Shown: in pieces, positions 61,873 through 64,000 of the stretch
Layout of the letters: each line of letters starts with the position of its first letter
Position numbering within the stretch: the first letter of the stretch is position 1
From: Lineus longissimus
Taxonomy: Eukaryota; Nemertea; Pilidiophora; Heteronemertea; Lineidae
Assembly: GCF_910592395.1 (NCBI RefSeq)
Contig: NC_088323.1
Location: 1,612,001 to 1,676,000, forward strand
Direction: 5' to 3'
Length of the DNA stretch: 64,000 nucleotides
Notes under the pieces: model-generated
Seen by the model: only the letters and a program-made list of their open reading frames with translations
What the model was told of the DNA's origin: nothing
Database searches by the model: none
Translations under genes and position numbers: made by a program

Positions 61873-63099
61873 CAGTGTTTACTTGCCATGCGTGTTACAA
61901 TGACTTGATTTATAGCAGATATTGTAATCAAGCTAACTTCTGCCTTTTACGGTACTACTGAGATCCCCTCAAGTTGATTGTTTATTTGAATGTGCAGATC
62001 GCTCTAGTCTGGAGTGCAGAATTTTAAAGAAAGTTGCTATTTATTGTATGATATACATAGTAAATAATAGAAATTTATTGTATATTTACCTATTATTTTT
62101 GTGTCCCTCTAATGGCTATTCTGATATTAATTCAATGTTTAAAAACATGGTTATGGTATTGATATTTGGCAGATATTTATTAAATCATTTTAAGATAATC
62201 TTCGTTGGTGTCATTTACTTGTATGGATGTGTTTGGCATTGTTATGTGTTGATCAGTACTGACAAATATATGCTCCAGGGAACTGCCTGTTGGAAATACG
62301 GTTAGAGTCGTATGGGTTGATCGACATTCTATGTATGTCTCCATCCTCCGAGATTTCACAATAATCGACCACCATGGCCACGGTTGATCAAACTAACTTG
62401 GGCACAGCCATAAAACATCAACAATTAATTAGAAGACCTTGGAGACAGTACCCCGTGAAGACCTACGTGATGACAAGGAGACCTTCAAGATGCCTTGCAT
62501 TACAATACCCTTCACAATCCGGGTAGACCTTCACCTCTGCTCAGACCTCGCCTAGAGGCGAGGTCTGAGCAGCTGGTCTCTGGCTGTTTTGAGGTCCGCG
62601 GGTTGGTCACGTAGGAACTCAGCATGAGCCAATGATGACAGTCCCAATTTCTCCAAGCTTGAGGCCACTTAGACTTAACGAAAATACATTCCCATTGAAG
62701 ATTTGGATGCTTTACCATCATTTAAACTACTGAAATTAGAAATTTAAGCCAAGGGACCCTTTTTCATGGGGGCTGACATTTTTTTATCATGTGACTTGCA
62801 ATGTTTCACCAATATGCTACGGTTTGCAAATTTTAATAATTAAAAAATAACTAAATGTATACCATTTATTCATATAAATGATTCAGGGAATAATTACGTT
62901 CTTTGAATATAAGATTATGAATACCAAATTGTTCCAATTAGCAAACAAATATATTTTAGTATTCTTGGTACCACACTTTGCAGCACAAGCAAGTGCGTGC
63001 ATGTGACCAAAATTGACCAATTAGATCATCGCTTATGTTCTCTACTTCCTGATTCACACCCATAGCAAAATCAAACCAATAAAAGCAAGATTTTTGACG
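61873..63099. other. NRAMP 3' region and spacer
   Basis: The first part should be the 3' untranslated region of the NRAMP gene, but no single obvious poly-A signal stands out. It contains a perfect 36-bp hairpin at 62537-62572. The right end, just before the ARPC2 exon, holds a CCAAT word ('caaaccaataaaagc'). Confidence 0.5.
62537..62572. repeat. Perfect palindrome, 17-bp arms with 2-bp spacer
   Basis: 'CTGCTCAGACCTCGCCT' is followed by 'AG' and then its exact reverse complement. It is much more GC-rich than its surroundings and could extrude as a cruciform or form an RNA hairpin. Bases outside the arms do not pair, so the boundaries are sharp. Confidence 0.95.
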
Positions 63100-63173
63100 A
63101 TGATTCTCCTTGAAAAAAAGAACAGGATTGTCGAGGATGCTCTCTTGAGCCGATTCGAAAATGTTAAAGCCAA
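63100..63173 (+). CDS. ARPC2: ARPC2 (Arp2/3 complex subunit 2, p34-Arc), first coding exon
   Basis: The ATG at 63100 opens MILLEKKNRIVEDALLSRFE then NVKA, ending after two bases of the next codon at a consensus GTGAGT donor. The distinctive MILLE start, the NRI(I/V)E core and FEN at this spacing match the N-terminus of ARPC2, which together with ARPC4 forms the core of the actin-nucleating Arp2/3 complex. A CCAAT word lies 25 bp upstream of the ATG. The next exon (the FDGVLYH region in the family) was not found before the window ends, so the gene is cut by the window edge. A plus frame at about 63353-63499 fits the phase but not the family and was not joined. Confidence 0.75.
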
Positions 63174-64000
63174 GTGAGTGTCTCAGTTTCTCCGTAAATG
63201 TGTATTTTCTACGCCTAGGATGCCGGCTCGAAAATTAAAACTCACTCGGCTGTGTTGACCTGTAGGCTAGTCAGCCTATAGTTTGTAGTGTGTAGCATGT
63301 TTAGTCCGGGTAATCAGTGACGTGTGTCTGTCTGTGTGACATCGGGGCCAGGGGAAGTGGTGTCACAGATATTTTGTCTCCGATAAATGTTACTTTTGAT
63401 CAACCAACCGTCATCGATTTGGACTTTGGATCACCGAAAAAGATCTCTCAGTCTCTGGCATGTCTCATTGCCATTATCCAAGTATGGCGGTCTACCTAAT
63501 GCGCGTCCGGAACAATTTGTGCGTCCGGAGCGCGTCCGGAATAGAAAGTGCGCGTCCGGAACAATTTCCTATGTAAATATGAACTTAATGTTGCATTAGA
63601 TGGCTTAAATAGCATTTTAATTCCATGTAGAGAAAATAAAATTGGAAAAAATCTCCTTGGTGACTTTGTGTTTTACAATTTTCAGCGGGGTGATTTGGGT
63701 GTTGCACAGCCATCAAATCCCAGTTTACTGACGTTTCTCCTCAACCAATTGTTGTTGCAGTTGCAGAATTTCGATAGTAGCCGTGTTGTAATGGATTAGG
63801 CTGGTATCTGGTGTCTCAGCACATGGAATGCCGTCAGAGTGTCTTATCATTGTTAATTTCACAAAAAATCAGAATCAAATATGTTATTGAAAATCACTAT
63901 ACAGTCAAAGTGTCAATTAGTGAGATGTGTTCACATTAATATGTAAAGAGCAATCTCTAGTGAACTCACACAACTGTTTGACATGAGGGAGCCCCCCAAA
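63174..64000 (+). other. Presumed intron 1 of ARPC2
   Basis: Follows the donor at 63174. It includes a cluster of 'gcgcgtccgga' repeats at 63500-63568. No further ARPC2 exon was seen up to the window end. Confidence 0.5.
63500..63568 (+). repeat. Clustered GCGTCCGGA repeats
   Basis: 'gcgcgtccggaacaattt' occurs twice, at each end, with two extra 'gcgtccgga' cores between. All four cores sit within 69 bp in otherwise AT-rich sequence. The cores contain CCGGA(A), the core recognised by ETS-type factors. Confidence 0.85.

Noticed and set aside
61866-61890. Iron-responsive element at the NRAMP stop codon (CAGTGT loop)
   Set aside because: The loop hexamer is present, but there is no bulged C six bases upstream and the 5-bp upper stem has a C-C mismatch.
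63353-63499. Second ARPC2 exon (frame GSGVTDILSPINVTF...)
   Set aside because: The phase fits the 63173 donor, but the peptide does not resemble the ARPC2 region that should follow, and the acceptor is weak.

Overview
The window is nuclear DNA of an animal, most likely a marine invertebrate deuterostome (echinoderm-like). Genes are intron-rich with GT/AG splice sites, introns mostly 0.1-1 kb, wide AT-rich spacers, many short tandem and inverted repeats, and frequent 'aggccta' and 'tacatgta' words. There is no bacterial operon structure, and no rRNA, tRNA or CRISPR array was seen. Because genes are split, most annotation here comes from hand-reading splice sites and checking that reading phase is preserved across introns. 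The species call is an inference.

Layout. 0-16 kb: mostly non-coding, with a decayed coding stretch near the left end and a few orphan exon candidates. 16.3-21.1 kb: two minus-strand genes for secreted proteins, each with a TATA-like box. The first is a 4-exon, 305-residue unknown. The second is a 2-exon gene whose large exon is a 60-bp minisatellite; spliced to its signal-peptide exon it encodes a Trp/Ser/Arg/His/Tyr-rich tandem-repeat protein of about 389 residues. 21-33 kb: spacer with poly-C tracts and dispersed repeats. 33.7-35.2 kb: a class A GPCR with an intron-free coding region. 37.2-39.3 kb (minus): the first three coding exons of a 17-beta-hydroxysteroid dehydrogenase 7-like gene, overlapped head-to-head by a possible plus-strand gene. 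41-53 kb: candidate small-exon genes and nested PIF/Harbinger-type elements. 55.7-61.9 kb: a complete SLC11/NRAMP metal transporter in 12 coding exons. 63.1 kb: the first coding exon of ARPC2 (Arp2/3 complex subunit 2), which continues beyond the window.

The recognised genes do not form one pathway. SLC11A and ARPC2 side by side match the close linkage of SLC11A1 and ARPC2 in human 2q35, suggesting old microsynteny. The least expected item is the secreted repeat gene at 19.3-21.1 kb: an ORF scan picks the wrong frame and strand, because several frames of the minisatellite are open, and only splice phase picks out the frame that joins a signal peptide to a non-repetitive C-terminal tail.
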